A stretch of DNA of 29,100 nucleotides, from contig JBCCHF010000059.1 in NCBI GenBank assembly GCA_039028895.1, forward strand, positions 1-29,100, in the 5' to 3' direction. The translations under genes and the position numbers were made by a program. This DNA comes from JAHDCJ01 sp039028895 (GTDB taxonomy: Bacteria > Bacteroidota > Bacteroidia > Chitinophagales > Saprospiraceae). How positions within the stretch are numbered: position 1 is the stretch's first letter; each line of letters begins with the position of its first letter. Positions 17,247 to 25,829 of the stretch are shown here, in pieces. The notes below the pieces were generated by a model. The model was not told the DNA's origin. It saw only the letters and a program-made list of their open reading frames with translations, and ran no database searches.

Positions 17247-17353
17247 CTGTATGCATTCCTTTTTCTAACCATTTTTTGGCCCGAACTTTGCAATTTTTCT
17301 TATCGCAATAAATCCCTTCCTCTCACATGGAGCACCAACCGGTGTTAAAGTTT

Positions 17354-17376
17354 GTACGAATCGTACTCAGTGAGTA
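17354..17376. promoter_or_regulatory. Two overlapping 13-bp palindromes upstream of the vWA lipoprotein gene, candidate operator
   Basis: GTACGA-A-TCGTAC (17354-17366) and TACTCA-G-TGAGTA (17364-17376) are both perfect 6+1+6 palindromes and share three bases. They fill the space between TTTG at 17351-17354 and a near-match -7 element TAATTTTTG (17378-17386, one base longer than TAnnTTTG). That placement is typical of a repressor operator inside a promoter. The start codon is 43 nt downstream of the second palindrome. Confidence 0.55.
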
Positions 17377-17419
17377 ATAATTTTTGAATCCTAACCGTTA
17401 ATTCCAAAAATCAACGCTT

Positions 17420-18460
17420 ATGAATCTTTCAAGTATTCTGAAGGGGTTGTTTTGTGTCACCCTGATCGCAGGTTTGACTGCATGCAACAAAGATGGCGCC
17501 TGTCCCGGCAACGGCGGCTCCGATTTTTTATTGACTATCAAAGATCAATCTACTACATTACCGTCCAATGTGACCATCTTTTTCAAGGTGGACCAGCGTG
17601 ATGGTAAACCTGTTCCCGGCCTTTCTGAAGCCAATTTTTCGATTTATGAAAAAGGCCGGAATGACGAATGTGAACTACCGATTTCAGCTTTCGAATCTAA
17701 TGCCCAAATCCTGCTTGACCCGCAGGTATTTGTATACTGTACTGCTCTGATACTCGACCTTTCGGGTAGTGTAACCCAAACAGCGCTAAACGAACTAAAA
17801 ACTTCTGCTAAAACCTTTATTGACGAGGTCTTGCCTTCCGGTCAGGCTTATGACTCATACAAAATGGGGATTTGGTGGTTTGATGGAAGTCCTGACCTAA
17901 AACAGTTAGTAGCAACTACAAGCAATGTTACTAACCTTAAAAATGCAATTGATGGTATTGATGCTAATATCAGCCAGGATAACTCTACAAACCTGTATGG
18001 TGCTGTTGTGCTGGGTACTGACCTGGCCGCACAAGGCTTATTGGCATTCCAGAACCAGAATATCCTTTCTGCCTCATCAGTCGTCATTTTTACAGATGGC
18101 CGAGACCAGGCAGGTATTGTGGCGAAACAATCCGCTCTTGATGCAGTGACCGCTGCAAATGATAATATTTCCTTCTTTACAATTGGGCTGGGTGGCGAGA
18201 TTGATCAAACTGTTCTTTCGCAAATAGGGCAGGATGGTACTGCCTTCGCAGCGGATAGTGATGATCTGGAAGCTACTTTTACCGAGATTGCAAATCTTGT
18301 TTTTGAAGAAGCAAACAGTTACTACCTATTTACCTATTGTAGTCCAAAAAGAGATGGATCAGGACTAAACGAATTGAAGATAGTAGCCACCCTTGGACAA
18401 GAATCAGGTGGCTTGACGACTAGTTTTAACGCTACCGATTTTACTAGTGGATGTAATTGA
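17420..18460 (+). CDS. von Willebrand factor A domain lipoprotein
   Basis: A 346-aa lipoprotein precursor: lipobox LTAC with Cys22, then NKDG. After an N-terminal beta-sandwich-like region (about 35-95, containing VPGLSEANFSIYEKG, as in surface vWA proteins), a vWA domain starts near residue 106. Its metal-ion site is complete: DLSGS (Asp113, Ser115, Ser117), Thr190 in DNSTNLYGA and Asp226 in VIFTDGRD. It should therefore bind a divalent cation and a protein partner. The C-terminal part (LFTYCSPKRDGSG and onward) resembles the tail of VWFA-related/TonB-box-less surface proteins and has Cys residues that may pair. The gene ends in a strong terminator and is preceded by two overlapping palindromes. 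Partner unknown. Confidence 0.9.
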   Translation: MNLSSILKGLFCVTLIAGLTACNKDGACPGNGGSDFLLTIKDQSTTLPSNVTIFFKVDQRDGKPVPGLSEANFSIYEKGRNDECELPISAFESNAQILLDPQVFVYCTALILDLSGSVTQTALNELKTSAKTFIDEVLPSGQAYDSYKMGIWWFDGSPDLKQLVATTSNVTNLKNAIDGIDANISQDNSTNLYGAVVLGTDLAAQGLLAFQNQNILSASSVVIFTDGRDQAGIVAKQSALDAVTAANDNISFFTIGLGGEIDQTVLSQIGQDGTAFAADSDDLEATFTEIANLVFEEANSYYLFTYCSPKRDGSGLNELKIVATLGQESGGLTTSFNATDFTSGCN

Positions 18461-18526
18461 TTCGTTAGCACTATAGACCCACTAGCACCGGTCTTTCAAA
18501 TGGGTGCGATTGATAACCGGTTTGTG

Positions 18527-18555
18527 GCCCCGGACTCGTTCCGGGGCATTTTTTT
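18527..18555 (+). terminator. Rho-independent terminator after the vWA gene
   Basis: A perfect 8-bp GC-rich stem, GCCCCGGA and TCCGGGGC, with loop CTCGT, is followed by ATTTTTTT. It lies about 66 nt after the stop codon. Confidence 0.92.
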
Positions 18556-18712
18556 AACGCTCTTTTTCAAGAATGGTAACATTTTTGCATGGGAAAATAC
18601 AAAAGGATGAGAGATTGCCTGGAGATTGCAGGTTTTCAGTACAGAGAACTTTCTGGCATTTATTAAAATTCGAAAATACTCTATGTCCTAATTGATTGCA
18701 AAATAAACTCAG

Positions 18713-18841
18713 ATGAAAAAAGTGAAATTGATCATTGCAGTTATCCTTTTTGTAATTGCACTGAATTTTAAAGCTTCATTGCTCCAATCATCGGTTGATA
18801 ACACCAAAGTTGAAACTGAACAAATAATTCCCCATCCATAA
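18713..18841 (+). CDS. Possible 42-aa membrane or exported peptide
   Basis: ATG at 18713 opens a 42-codon frame ending in TAA at 18839-18841. It starts MKKVKLIIAVILFVIALN, a charged N-terminus and a hydrophobic helix, followed by a polar tail with KVETEQ. That pattern is what a small membrane peptide or a secreted pre-peptide would look like, but a frame this short may be chance. The rest of the interval from 18556 to 18872 holds no other gene that I can support. Confidence 0.4.
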   Translation: MKKVKLIIAVILFVIALNFKASLLQSSVDNTKVETEQIIPHP

Positions 18842-18847
18842 AATGGA

Positions 18848-18859
18848 ATTGCAGATTGA
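18848..18859. repeat. Third (inverted) copy of the intergenic 12-mer
   Basis: ATTGCAGATTGA is the exact reverse complement of the element found twice at 15782-15807. It lies between the 42-aa ORF and the phosphofructokinase stop codon. Confidence 0.55.
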
Positions 18860-18872
18860 AGTGTAATGCCGA

Positions 18873-20210
18873 TCAGGCTTTTTCCTTTTTGGGCTTATTC
18901 TTCATACTCCATGGCTGGCCTGTAGTTTCCAGCAAACTTAGCCATAGGTCGCCTTCAGTATCAATTTTTTTCCGTTCCCTGGTAACTAACTCAATAGGTA
19001 GGTAAACAAATTTGTTATTCCGTCTTCCGACGACAAATCCGGTTTTGCCGGCCATAGCCCCATGTACTGCGTGAAGCCCTAGTTTATTGCAAAAGATACT
19101 GTCTGCTGGTGAAGCTGGAGCACTCCTGATGATATAGCTGGGGTCAATATATTTTACCGTACCTCCCAGGTCTTCTTTTTTCATATAGGCGCGTAATTTT
19201 TGGGAAAGGAAGACTCCAATATCTTCATGGATTTTATTTCCAGACGCATCTTTCTTTATCGTTTTATTCTTAAAAAGATGTTGGCCGGCCCCTTCAGCCA
19301 CCACGATAACGCAATGATGTTTAGCTCTTAGTCTACGCCCTACAAAATTCAGCAATCCATTTTCTCCTTCGAGGTCAAACTCAACTTCAGGTACTAAAAC
19401 GATATTGACCTCTGGTAAGGAAAGAGCTGCGTTTGCTGCAATAAAACCTGAGTCTCGTCCCATTAACTTCACTATGGCTACACCATTGTAAGCTCCTTTG
19501 GCCTCATTGTGCGCATCACGGATGATTGGACTTGCAATCGAAAAAGATGTTTCAAAACCAAAGGTTTTTTCAATCAAGTTAATATCGTTATCTATTGTTT
19601 TCGGAATACCTGCAACTGATATCTTCAATCCTCTTCTCTTGATTTCTTCGTTGATGGCTAATGCTCCGGACAAAGTACCGTCTCCGCCTATCGTGAAAAG
19701 AATATTGATATGATTCCGTTCTAGGCAGTCAACAATTTTTGAAACATCCTGCTTTCCCCTTGAAGACCCAAGAATCGTTCCTCCAAACTGATAAATATTA
19801 GAAACTACATCAGGTGTCAGATTTACAAACGGATGTCGGTATTCTGGAATAAAACCCTGATAGCCATATTGGATGCCCAAAACACGTGTCACACCATAAC
19901 GATAGTTTAAGGCCATAACCAGGCTTCGAATTACATTATTAATGCCAGGGCACAATCCACCACAAGTCACAATTGCAGCAGTGGTTTTTGACGGATCAAA
20001 GAAAAGATGCCGTCTTGGCCCGGCCATTTCCATGGTCAGTGGTTTTTGTTTTACCTGACCGTTAGTCTTTTCAAACTGGACGACGTCGAAAAGCACCCGT
20101 TCTTCATCTTCCACAAAATGGAATTCATGGCCTTCATAATGTGTATGAAGAATTTTTGTGGGTATTTTACATCCTCCGAGAGTCTCTATGTTGAAATCAC
20201 TGGTTTTCAT
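18873..20210 (-). CDS. 6-phosphofructokinase, plant/TP0108-like long group
   Basis: A 445-aa protein of the phosphofructokinase family: fructose 6-phosphate to fructose 1,6-bisphosphate, cytosolic glycolysis. Motifs seen: GGLCPGINN (84-92), the phosphoryl-donor loop GGDGT (175-179) with Gly178, the catalytic loop PKTIDNDI (203-210) with Asp207, MGRDSG (250-255), and SYIIRSAPASPAD near residue 358. Gly at the first donor-determining site (E. coli Gly104) favours ATP. Lys204 at the second (E. coli Gly124) is the residue usual in PPi enzymes, but it is also found in ATP-using plant and trypanosome-type PFKs. ATP is therefore the likelier donor. The roughly 75-residue N-terminal extension fits that long group. 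It is divergently placed from the OsmC gene. Confidence 0.92.
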   Translation of the reverse strand: MKTSDFNIETLGGCKIPTKILHTHYEGHEFHFVEDEERVLFDVVQFEKTNGQVKQKPLTMEMAGPRRHLFFDPSKTTAAIVTCGGLCPGINNVIRSLVMALNYRYGVTRVLGIQYGYQGFIPEYRHPFVNLTPDVVSNIYQFGGTILGSSRGKQDVSKIVDCLERNHINILFTIGGDGTLSGALAINEEIKRRGLKISVAGIPKTIDNDINLIEKTFGFETSFSIASPIIRDAHNEAKGAYNGVAIVKLMGRDSGFIAANAALSLPEVNIVLVPEVEFDLEGENGLLNFVGRRLRAKHHCVIVVAEGAGQHLFKNKTIKKDASGNKIHEDIGVFLSQKLRAYMKKEDLGGTVKYIDPSYIIRSAPASPADSIFCNKLGLHAVHGAMAGKTGFVVGRRNNKFVYLPIELVTRERKKIDTEGDLWLSLLETTGQPWSMKNKPKKEKA

Positions 20211-20340
20211 TTAATCGAATTTTTATAGAATTTTCAATTTAAACAGAAAACTATCCAAATTCCAGTGGAATTTATCATTTTGCTTTTTCCAGACTGAATT
20301 ATTTTCAAAAATTACCCAGCTTTGTCAAAAAAATAAAAAT

Positions 20341-20769
20341 ATGGATCCAATCAAACATCATGTAGTAACCACATGGACAAAAGGTCGTGCTTTTGAAACT
20401 TCTACTGCGGGACATTCGATAATCATTGATACTGACGAACATGCCGAACAGGGGGCATGGCCAAGCCCAAAGCGCCTGCTTTTATCCTCACTGGCAGGAT
20501 GTACAGGAGTTGATGTAATTGATCTACTCAAAAAAATGAGGGTAACGATTACAGGATTTGAAATGGATACCGAAGCCGACCTGTCTGACAAACATCCAAA
20601 AGTCTATACCGTGATCCGATTAATTTATCGGTTCTATGGAGAAAATCTCGACAGAAAAAAGATCGAAAAAGCTGTAAAGCTTTCAAAAGAAAAATATTGT
20701 GGCGTTTCCGCAATGCTGGAAAAGAATTGCCCGATCGAGGTTTTGATAGAATATTATGATTCCCAATAA
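20341..20769 (+). CDS. OsmC/Ohr family protein
   Basis: A 142-aa cytosolic protein. It has the two family cysteines: Cys54 in SLAGCTGVDV on the central helix and Cys120 in SKEKYCGVSAML. In characterised members these reduce organic or fatty-acid hydroperoxides. The PSPKRLLLSSLAGCTG run matches the YhfA/OsmC-like subgroup better than Ohr. The length is normal for the family and the protein would act as an intertwined dimer. It starts 130 nt from the divergent phosphofructokinase start. A thiol peroxidase role is inferred from the family, not shown by context. Confidence 0.9.
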   Translation: MDPIKHHVVTTWTKGRAFETSTAGHSIIIDTDEHAEQGAWPSPKRLLLSSLAGCTGVDVIDLLKKMRVTITGFEMDTEADLSDKHPKVYTVIRLIYRFYGENLDRKKIEKAVKLSKEKYCGVSAMLEKNCPIEVLIEYYDSQ

Positions 20770-20895
20770 AAGGACTAAGGGTTTTTTGACTTTTAGGGGT
20801 ATTGTAGATGAAAAGAAGTAATTCGGATACATACATTAATATGACTTTAATTAAACCATACCTCCAATTTTAAGTCAAAATAGAAAACCTGGACT

Positions 20896-22191
20896 ATGAG
20901 CAAACTCTATTCTTTTCTTCTCACATGCATGATATTGGTAAGTTTCAAACCTGCTGAGGGCCAGGATCTCTATTTCCCCCCGGAAAACGGAGTTTGGGAG
21001 ACTATTGATCCGGCATCTCTTAACTGGTGTGCTGACAGTCTCACCGCACTCCAATCCTATCTTGATGAAAAAGGCACCAAGTCTTTCATCATTCTGAAGG
21101 ATGGTAAGATAGCTCTTGAATGGTATTTCGATAATTTCACTGAAAACAGCCTCTGGTACTGGGCATCGGCAGGCAAGAGTCTGCGCTCCATGATGGTTGG
21201 TATAGCCCAGGAAGAAGGACTGCTCAATATTTCAGATTCAGTATCGCAATATCTAGGTGATGGGTGGACCAATTGCTCAATGACTGATGAGCATAAGATT
21301 ACCATCTGGAACCAGTTAACCATGACTTCAGGACTGGACGATGGTATTGTTGACCCCCATTGTACCGATCCGGAATGCCTTGATTGTATTGCTGAGCCGG
21401 GTACAAGATGGGCGTACCATAATGGACCCTATACTTTGCTCACTGATGTCTTAGAAGCTGCTTCGGGCATGACAATTAATCAATATTATGCTTCAAGGAT
21501 AGGAGACAAGATTGGGGCTGGTGGTCTTTGGATTGATGGTGGATTCAATAATATCATGTGGAGCAATGCCAGGGATATGGCTCGATATGGATTGTTGGTG
21601 CTTGCAGGAGGTACCTGGGATACAACACCGGTTCTGACCGATATGGATTTCTATAACGCCATGATCAATACTTCACAGGATCTCAACAAATCATATGGTT
21701 ATTTGTGGTGGCTTAATGGTAAAGGTGAATACATGCTACCAGGAATACAACTGGTCATTCCTTTCGATTTACTGGTTAACGCCCCTGATGATATGTTCGC
21801 TGCATTAGGCCGAGACGACCAGAAGATTTACGTTGTTCCATCTCAGAATCTGGTCGTTATCAGGCAAGGAGAGGCGGCAGGATCAATTCTGCCAACGTTA
21901 TCAGGCTTTGATAATACGGTCTGGGCCAAGATTAGCACACTCAATTGCATGACTACAAGCACCAGTCACATTGACGAAAGTCAAGTCATAACAGTTTTTC
22001 CCAATCCGGCATCAGAATATATCTCCGTTGAGTCGGCTCAAAATCTGGAACTCCTCAATTTAACAGGAGTATCCATAAATACCGTGCAATCAAACAGGAT
22101 GGATGTTAGTCAGTACCCACCTGGAATGTATTTTCTCAGGATTTCCATTAACACACAAAAAAGAATTACGAGGAAGGTGATCATTCGGTAA
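20896..22191 (+). CDS. Secreted serine hydrolase (beta-lactamase/PBP4 fold) with T9SS sorting domain
   Basis: A 431-aa protein. The signal peptide ends PAEG with Gln23 at +1. The serine-hydrolase domain (about 35-350) has the SxxK motif SAGK (Ser91, Lys94) and the second motif YHN (Tyr174, Asn176). Late in the domain FAALGRDDQKIYVVPSQNL is where the third motif of the class C/esterase type would lie, with no clear KTG. A Cys-rich stretch HCTDPECLDC (156-164) sits just before the YHN motif. From about residue 365, VFPNPASEYISVES to the GMYFLRIS strand is a type A T9SS sorting domain. Activity could be an esterase, D-aminopeptidase or 6-aminohexanoate-type amidase; it cannot be settled from sequence. 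It converges with the GH31 gene over 40 nt. Confidence 0.9.
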   Translation: MSKLYSFLLTCMILVSFKPAEGQDLYFPPENGVWETIDPASLNWCADSLTALQSYLDEKGTKSFIILKDGKIALEWYFDNFTENSLWYWASAGKSLRSMMVGIAQEEGLLNISDSVSQYLGDGWTNCSMTDEHKITIWNQLTMTSGLDDGIVDPHCTDPECLDCIAEPGTRWAYHNGPYTLLTDVLEAASGMTINQYYASRIGDKIGAGGLWIDGGFNNIMWSNARDMARYGLLVLAGGTWDTTPVLTDMDFYNAMINTSQDLNKSYGYLWWLNGKGEYMLPGIQLVIPFDLLVNAPDDMFAALGRDDQKIYVVPSQNLVVIRQGEAAGSILPTLSGFDNTVWAKISTLNCMTTSTSHIDESQVITVFPNPASEYISVESAQNLELLNLTGVSINTVQSNRMDVSQYPPGMYFLRISINTQKRITRKVIIR

Positions 22192-22231
22192 ATCTCTTTC
22201 GTATTTTTTATTGCATTGAGCGGAATAATTC

Positions 22232-24613
22232 CTAAAAAGTAACCACAATCTGTGCTTCATTTTCAAATGGTACCTGGAAAGTCAGACGTTGGCTTTTCCC
22301 ATTCCATTTAAAGTCAAGTTCTTCACTATTTAAGGTAACAGAAGAAGCAGTTTGTCCGCCGATTAAGGTAAAGTCCATAAGTCTTTTAGCCGGAGCGCCT
22401 GCAAAGCTATTGCCTGATTTTTCGATAAGGAATTCAACAGTTTTTCCGGCTTTTGAAGCATCAATACTGATTAAATCATAATTCGTATCTGTCTGTGTGA
22501 TCTTGGTTTGACCATCATCATCATAAATGTCAGCAGAAGATGCCATATCTCCTGAAGGGGTATAATAGGTGATAAGCAATTTTTCGGTTGAATATTGATC
22601 AGTGGTTTGAAAGACAGGGACGGTAGGAATTATACTTCCGGCTTTCGCCAAAACAGGCATAACCTCAATTGGGGTAGCAATGCTGATTTCCTTTCCGCCA
22701 GTGTGTTTTTGAGCTGACCACCAATCATACCATTCGCCTTTCGGAAGGTAAAAGGTACGTTCAGTAGCATCGGGGGTCATAACCGGGGCTACAAAAAGGT
22801 CGGGCCCAAACATATACTCATTTTGTGTTTCTGCCAAATTCGGATCATCCTCGAAGGCCATAAATAATGGCCGCATGAGGGGTATACCGGTCATAGAGTT
22901 TTGCCAGGCCATGGTATACATATAAGGCATTAGTCGGTAGCGGAGTTCGAAGTATGGTCTCAAGACATCCTGGACTTCCTGACTAAACAAAACAACCTCT
23001 GTAGGCACTGTTTCATCACCATGTGGTCGGAAGATTGGCGTAAATGTTGCAAACTGCATCCAACGCATGTACAACACTGAATCGCGTTCTGCCCTGGAAA
23101 AGCCGCCGGCATCTGCATGCATATATCCAAGTCCGACTATTGAGCTGCTGAGTAGTGAAGGTAGCTGTGCTTCATATCCTGACCATGATCGGCCTACATC
23201 CCCTGTCCATGGAATAATGCCATAGCGTTGGGTGCCGGCAAATCCTGCTCTTGCCAGCTTAAAAAACCGACGGTCCGGGTAATCCTTTTCATATCCTTCG
23301 TACATCGATTTTATCCAGTGATGGCCATAAATGCCATGTACTTCGCGGGCGATACCGTTGACATGCACCATAGTGTCAGGATGTTTTTCAGGTTCACCGA
23401 GGTCGCCCCACCAACCTGCTACACCAATCTCCATTTCTTCTTTATACTGGTTCCAAAACCAGTCTTTGGCTTCTTGCTTGAAAATATCGATCAAGCCTCC
23501 CTGACAAAAGTAAAAATCAGAGATAATGAGTGGATTGCCTGCTTCATCGGTTGCCAGCAGTTTTTTCTCGACCATCTCATCATAATTTATGCAAGTATTG
23601 CAAAAGAAGGGTTCTGAGACTAATACTGTTTTTACACCTTTACTGGCAAAATCCCTGATCATTCCTTCCGGATCTGGCCAGGCTTCATTGTCCCATTGGA
23701 GGTTACCAAGGCGGCCATCCTGAATTTCTTTGCTAAACCAATACAGATCAATAATGATTACATCGACTGGGTAGCCCGCCTCTATGGTCTTGTTGAGCAC
23801 TCTTTCGGCCTGAGCCTGGGTGCGGTACCCAAATCTGGATTGCAGATTTCCAAGTGCCCAAATTGGGGGTAATTCCTGGCGACCAGTCAGGTGAACGTAT
23901 TCTGACATCAAGGACTCAAAGTTATCTCCGTTAACAAAATAGTACGCCTGGTTATTGCCAAGGTTGCCAAATTCGAGAATATCGTTTTCTGATTTCCCAA
24001 CGTCAAAATATCCTCGGGCCGGATTGTCAAACAAGAGCATATATTTTTTGGATGAAACTAATACAGGAACAGAGTAATTCAGGTTAGCAGCCCCAAGGCC
24101 ATATCCATACGCCGGCTGGTTATAGTGGTCAAATCGATGACCACGCCTGTTAAGTGGTATTGCCTTGAATCCAAATCCATAAATCTTTTCCGTGTCGTTT
24201 AACCCAAAGCGATAGGTAGAGGTATCACCATCTCTAAAATATCCGGTTTCTTCGGAAAGTTTTAGGCCTGCTTTTTCATCGTAAAACTCAATCCTTACTG
24301 GATCTTTTGTGACTTCAACCCTGGTTTTTGCTGTGCTTAGGATGAGCTTTTCTTCGCTGTCGCGGAATTCGACATCAACCGGCTCTGTTAAAACCGGAGC
24401 ATGGACTAAATTGCCCACCGTGGCACTGTCTGAATAAGTCACCTTAATCAGATGGTCAGACAAGGCAGAAATTTCATATTCCCCGTTCCCCTTTTTTACA
24501 GTAAGAATATTATTCTGAAACGCATAGGCCTCATTGACTACTTCGGGGTTTTGGCGACAACCTACAAAGAAGCTAAATGAAGCTGATAAGAGAAGAAAAA
24601 ACTTGGTGTTCAT
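22232..24613 (-). CDS. Glycoside hydrolase family 31 lipoprotein (alpha-glycosidase)
   Basis: A 793-aa lipoprotein precursor with lipobox FVGC and Cys19. An N-terminal GH31 beta-sandwich (about 40-245, including EKIYGFGFKAIPLNRRG) precedes the TIM barrel that starts near residue 250 (PPIWALGNLQSRFGYR). The nucleophile is Asp404 in GWWGDLGEPEKHP and the acid/base is Asp472 in IPWTGDVGRSW. A C-terminal sandwich and DUF5110-like part (IYDDDGQT) follow. GH31 enzymes release alpha-glucose, alpha-xylose or related sugars. The WWGDLGEP form, not the W-DMNE form, suggests a subgroup other than classical alpha-glucosidase. The lipoprotein would face the periplasm or the surface. It lies 84 nt downstream of the dehydrogenase gene on the same strand, so cotranscription is possible. 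No SusC/SusD pair is in the window. Confidence 0.93.
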   Translation of the reverse strand: MNTKFFLLLSASFSFFVGCRQNPEVVNEAYAFQNNILTVKKGNGEYEISALSDHLIKVTYSDSATVGNLVHAPVLTEPVDVEFRDSEEKLILSTAKTRVEVTKDPVRIEFYDEKAGLKLSEETGYFRDGDTSTYRFGLNDTEKIYGFGFKAIPLNRRGHRFDHYNQPAYGYGLGAANLNYSVPVLVSSKKYMLLFDNPARGYFDVGKSENDILEFGNLGNNQAYYFVNGDNFESLMSEYVHLTGRQELPPIWALGNLQSRFGYRTQAQAERVLNKTIEAGYPVDVIIIDLYWFSKEIQDGRLGNLQWDNEAWPDPEGMIRDFASKGVKTVLVSEPFFCNTCINYDEMVEKKLLATDEAGNPLIISDFYFCQGGLIDIFKQEAKDWFWNQYKEEMEIGVAGWWGDLGEPEKHPDTMVHVNGIAREVHGIYGHHWIKSMYEGYEKDYPDRRFFKLARAGFAGTQRYGIIPWTGDVGRSWSGYEAQLPSLLSSSIVGLGYMHADAGGFSRAERDSVLYMRWMQFATFTPIFRPHGDETVPTEVVLFSQEVQDVLRPYFELRYRLMPYMYTMAWQNSMTGIPLMRPLFMAFEDDPNLAETQNEYMFGPDLFVAPVMTPDATERTFYLPKGEWYDWWSAQKHTGGKEISIATPIEVMPVLAKAGSIIPTVPVFQTTDQYSTEKLLITYYTPSGDMASSADIYDDDGQTKITQTDTNYDLISIDASKAGKTVEFLIEKSGNSFAGAPAKRLMDFTLIGGQTASSVTLNSEELDFKWNGKSQRLTFQVPFENEAQIVVTF

Positions 24614-24697
24614 CTTTTGGGTTTAAACGTGATAATATATTTGTGAAGCGTAATCGGTTTTCGAAGATAGCAAATATGAAATTTTTGAGAATCTAAG

Positions 24698-25696
24698 TTA
24701 GTACTCTCTTTCCAGGTTGATGATGTTTTTTAGAGGTCTTCCTTCCGCAAACCTGATCAGGTTATCGATTACATCCTCAAACCGATAGGGATTTTCAAGT
24801 GGCGATCCTCCACGATGAGGAGACAGCACAAGGTTATCCAATTTATGGAATGGGTATTTATAGGGATATTTCCGTCCTTTTTTATCCGGTTCGGGCTGAT
24901 ATTCATACCAAACATCAATTGCGGCTCCTGCTATTTGTCGTTTTTTCAAGGCATTGAAAAGCGCTTTTTGTTTTATGATCGAGCCTCTGGAGACATTGAC
25001 CAGCATACTGCTTTTTCCTAGTAATTTTAGTTCTTTTTTGCCAATAAGTCCTTTCGTCGATTGGGTCAGCGGGATGCCTATTATAAGAATATCAACAGCC
25101 TCCAGGAATTCATGCAGTGCTTCAGAGTTATAGAACCCGTTTTTAGTGTCATCTGAGGATAATGTCCTTTTTAGTATTTTGAAATTGACATCAAATCCTT
25201 GCATTAACTGATGAACCCTTTTGTTTATGGCCCCATATCCCAATAGTCCTACTGTTTTATGATGTATTAATGTGGTTGGGCCTGTTTTATCAGTTGGTCG
25301 CCATCCACCATTTTTCATAAGTTGATGGTAAAAATTCGTTCTGTTTGAAAGTGTGAATAAAATGGCCAAAGTGTGTTGAGCTGTGGCTAAGGCATTGCCA
25401 TGACTATTTACCAGATTAATTTTGTGATCTATTCCCAGTGCTTTGAAAAGGTCAACATTTTTTTTGACTCCGTGCCCTGGAACAAGCATCATCTTGCATT
25501 GCGTGGCCTTTACAAGGTTTTCAGGCGTAATTCTCCAGCCGAGGAGAATGTCGGCTTTGTCTATTTCCGGAAAAAGGTCAATGTTATCTTTTCCTTTTTC
25601 AGGAAATATCAGTTTGATAGTTTTTCCTGAAAGCTGATCTTCGAAAAAAGATTTGAGCTTTTCTGAGGGCGTCCAAAGACATTGTACGGTTGTCAT
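24698..25696 (-). CDS. D-isomer-specific 2-hydroxyacid dehydrogenase family protein
   Basis: A 332-aa cytosolic NAD(P)-dependent oxidoreductase. The Rossmann motif GLLGYGAINKR (150-160) and the three catalytic residues are present: Arg237 in VNVSRGSI, Glu265 or Glu269 in DVWYEYQPEP, and His294 in LSPHRGG. The family interconverts D-2-hydroxyacids and 2-oxoacids (lactate, glycerate, phosphoglycerate and others). A short lysine/tyrosine-rich insertion (KKGRKYPYKYPF, about 272-283) sits between the catalytic Glu and His where most members are shorter. The substrate cannot be told. It is upstream of the GH31 gene, which could point to sugar-derived acid metabolism, but that is a weak argument. 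No close match to the promoter consensus was seen before it. Confidence 0.9.
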   Translation of the reverse strand: MTTVQCLWTPSEKLKSFFEDQLSGKTIKLIFPEKGKDNIDLFPEIDKADILLGWRITPENLVKATQCKMMLVPGHGVKKNVDLFKALGIDHKINLVNSHGNALATAQHTLAILFTLSNRTNFYHQLMKNGGWRPTDKTGPTTLIHHKTVGLLGYGAINKRVHQLMQGFDVNFKILKRTLSSDDTKNGFYNSEALHEFLEAVDILIIGIPLTQSTKGLIGKKELKLLGKSSMLVNVSRGSIIKQKALFNALKKRQIAGAAIDVWYEYQPEPDKKGRKYPYKYPFHKLDNLVLSPHRGGSPLENPYRFEDVIDNLIRFAEGRPLKNIINLEREY

Positions 25697-25829
25697 TATA
25701 TCAATTATTCTGGTTTGACCTGTTAAAACGGTTTAGGATTTATTGGACTCAAGGGCAACGAAATTAAAGGTCTTATTCGATCTTAAAAATAATAGAGAAT
25801 CTTTATCTAATTTTTTCTTCAAAAATCAA

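Noticed and set aside
17322..17338. CACC-AACC-GGTG hairpin in the divergent region before the vWA gene
   Set aside because: The stem has four base pairs and no conserved partner; it is weaker than the three longer palindromes nearby.
22222..22232. Short palindrome GGAAT-A-ATTCC between the convergent serine hydrolase and GH31 genes
   Set aside because: The arms are only five bases and no U-run follows; this is expected by chance at this length, so I do not call a terminator.
24616..24643. TTTG with TATATTTG on the plus strand, a good promoter match
   Set aside because: No plus-strand gene follows; downstream is the minus-strand dehydrogenase gene. It would only drive antisense RNA, for which there is no other sign.
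22232..25696. The GH31 and dehydrogenase genes as a polysaccharide utilisation locus
   Set aside because: No SusC/SusD pair, sugar transporter or sensor is present. Two same-strand genes are not enough.
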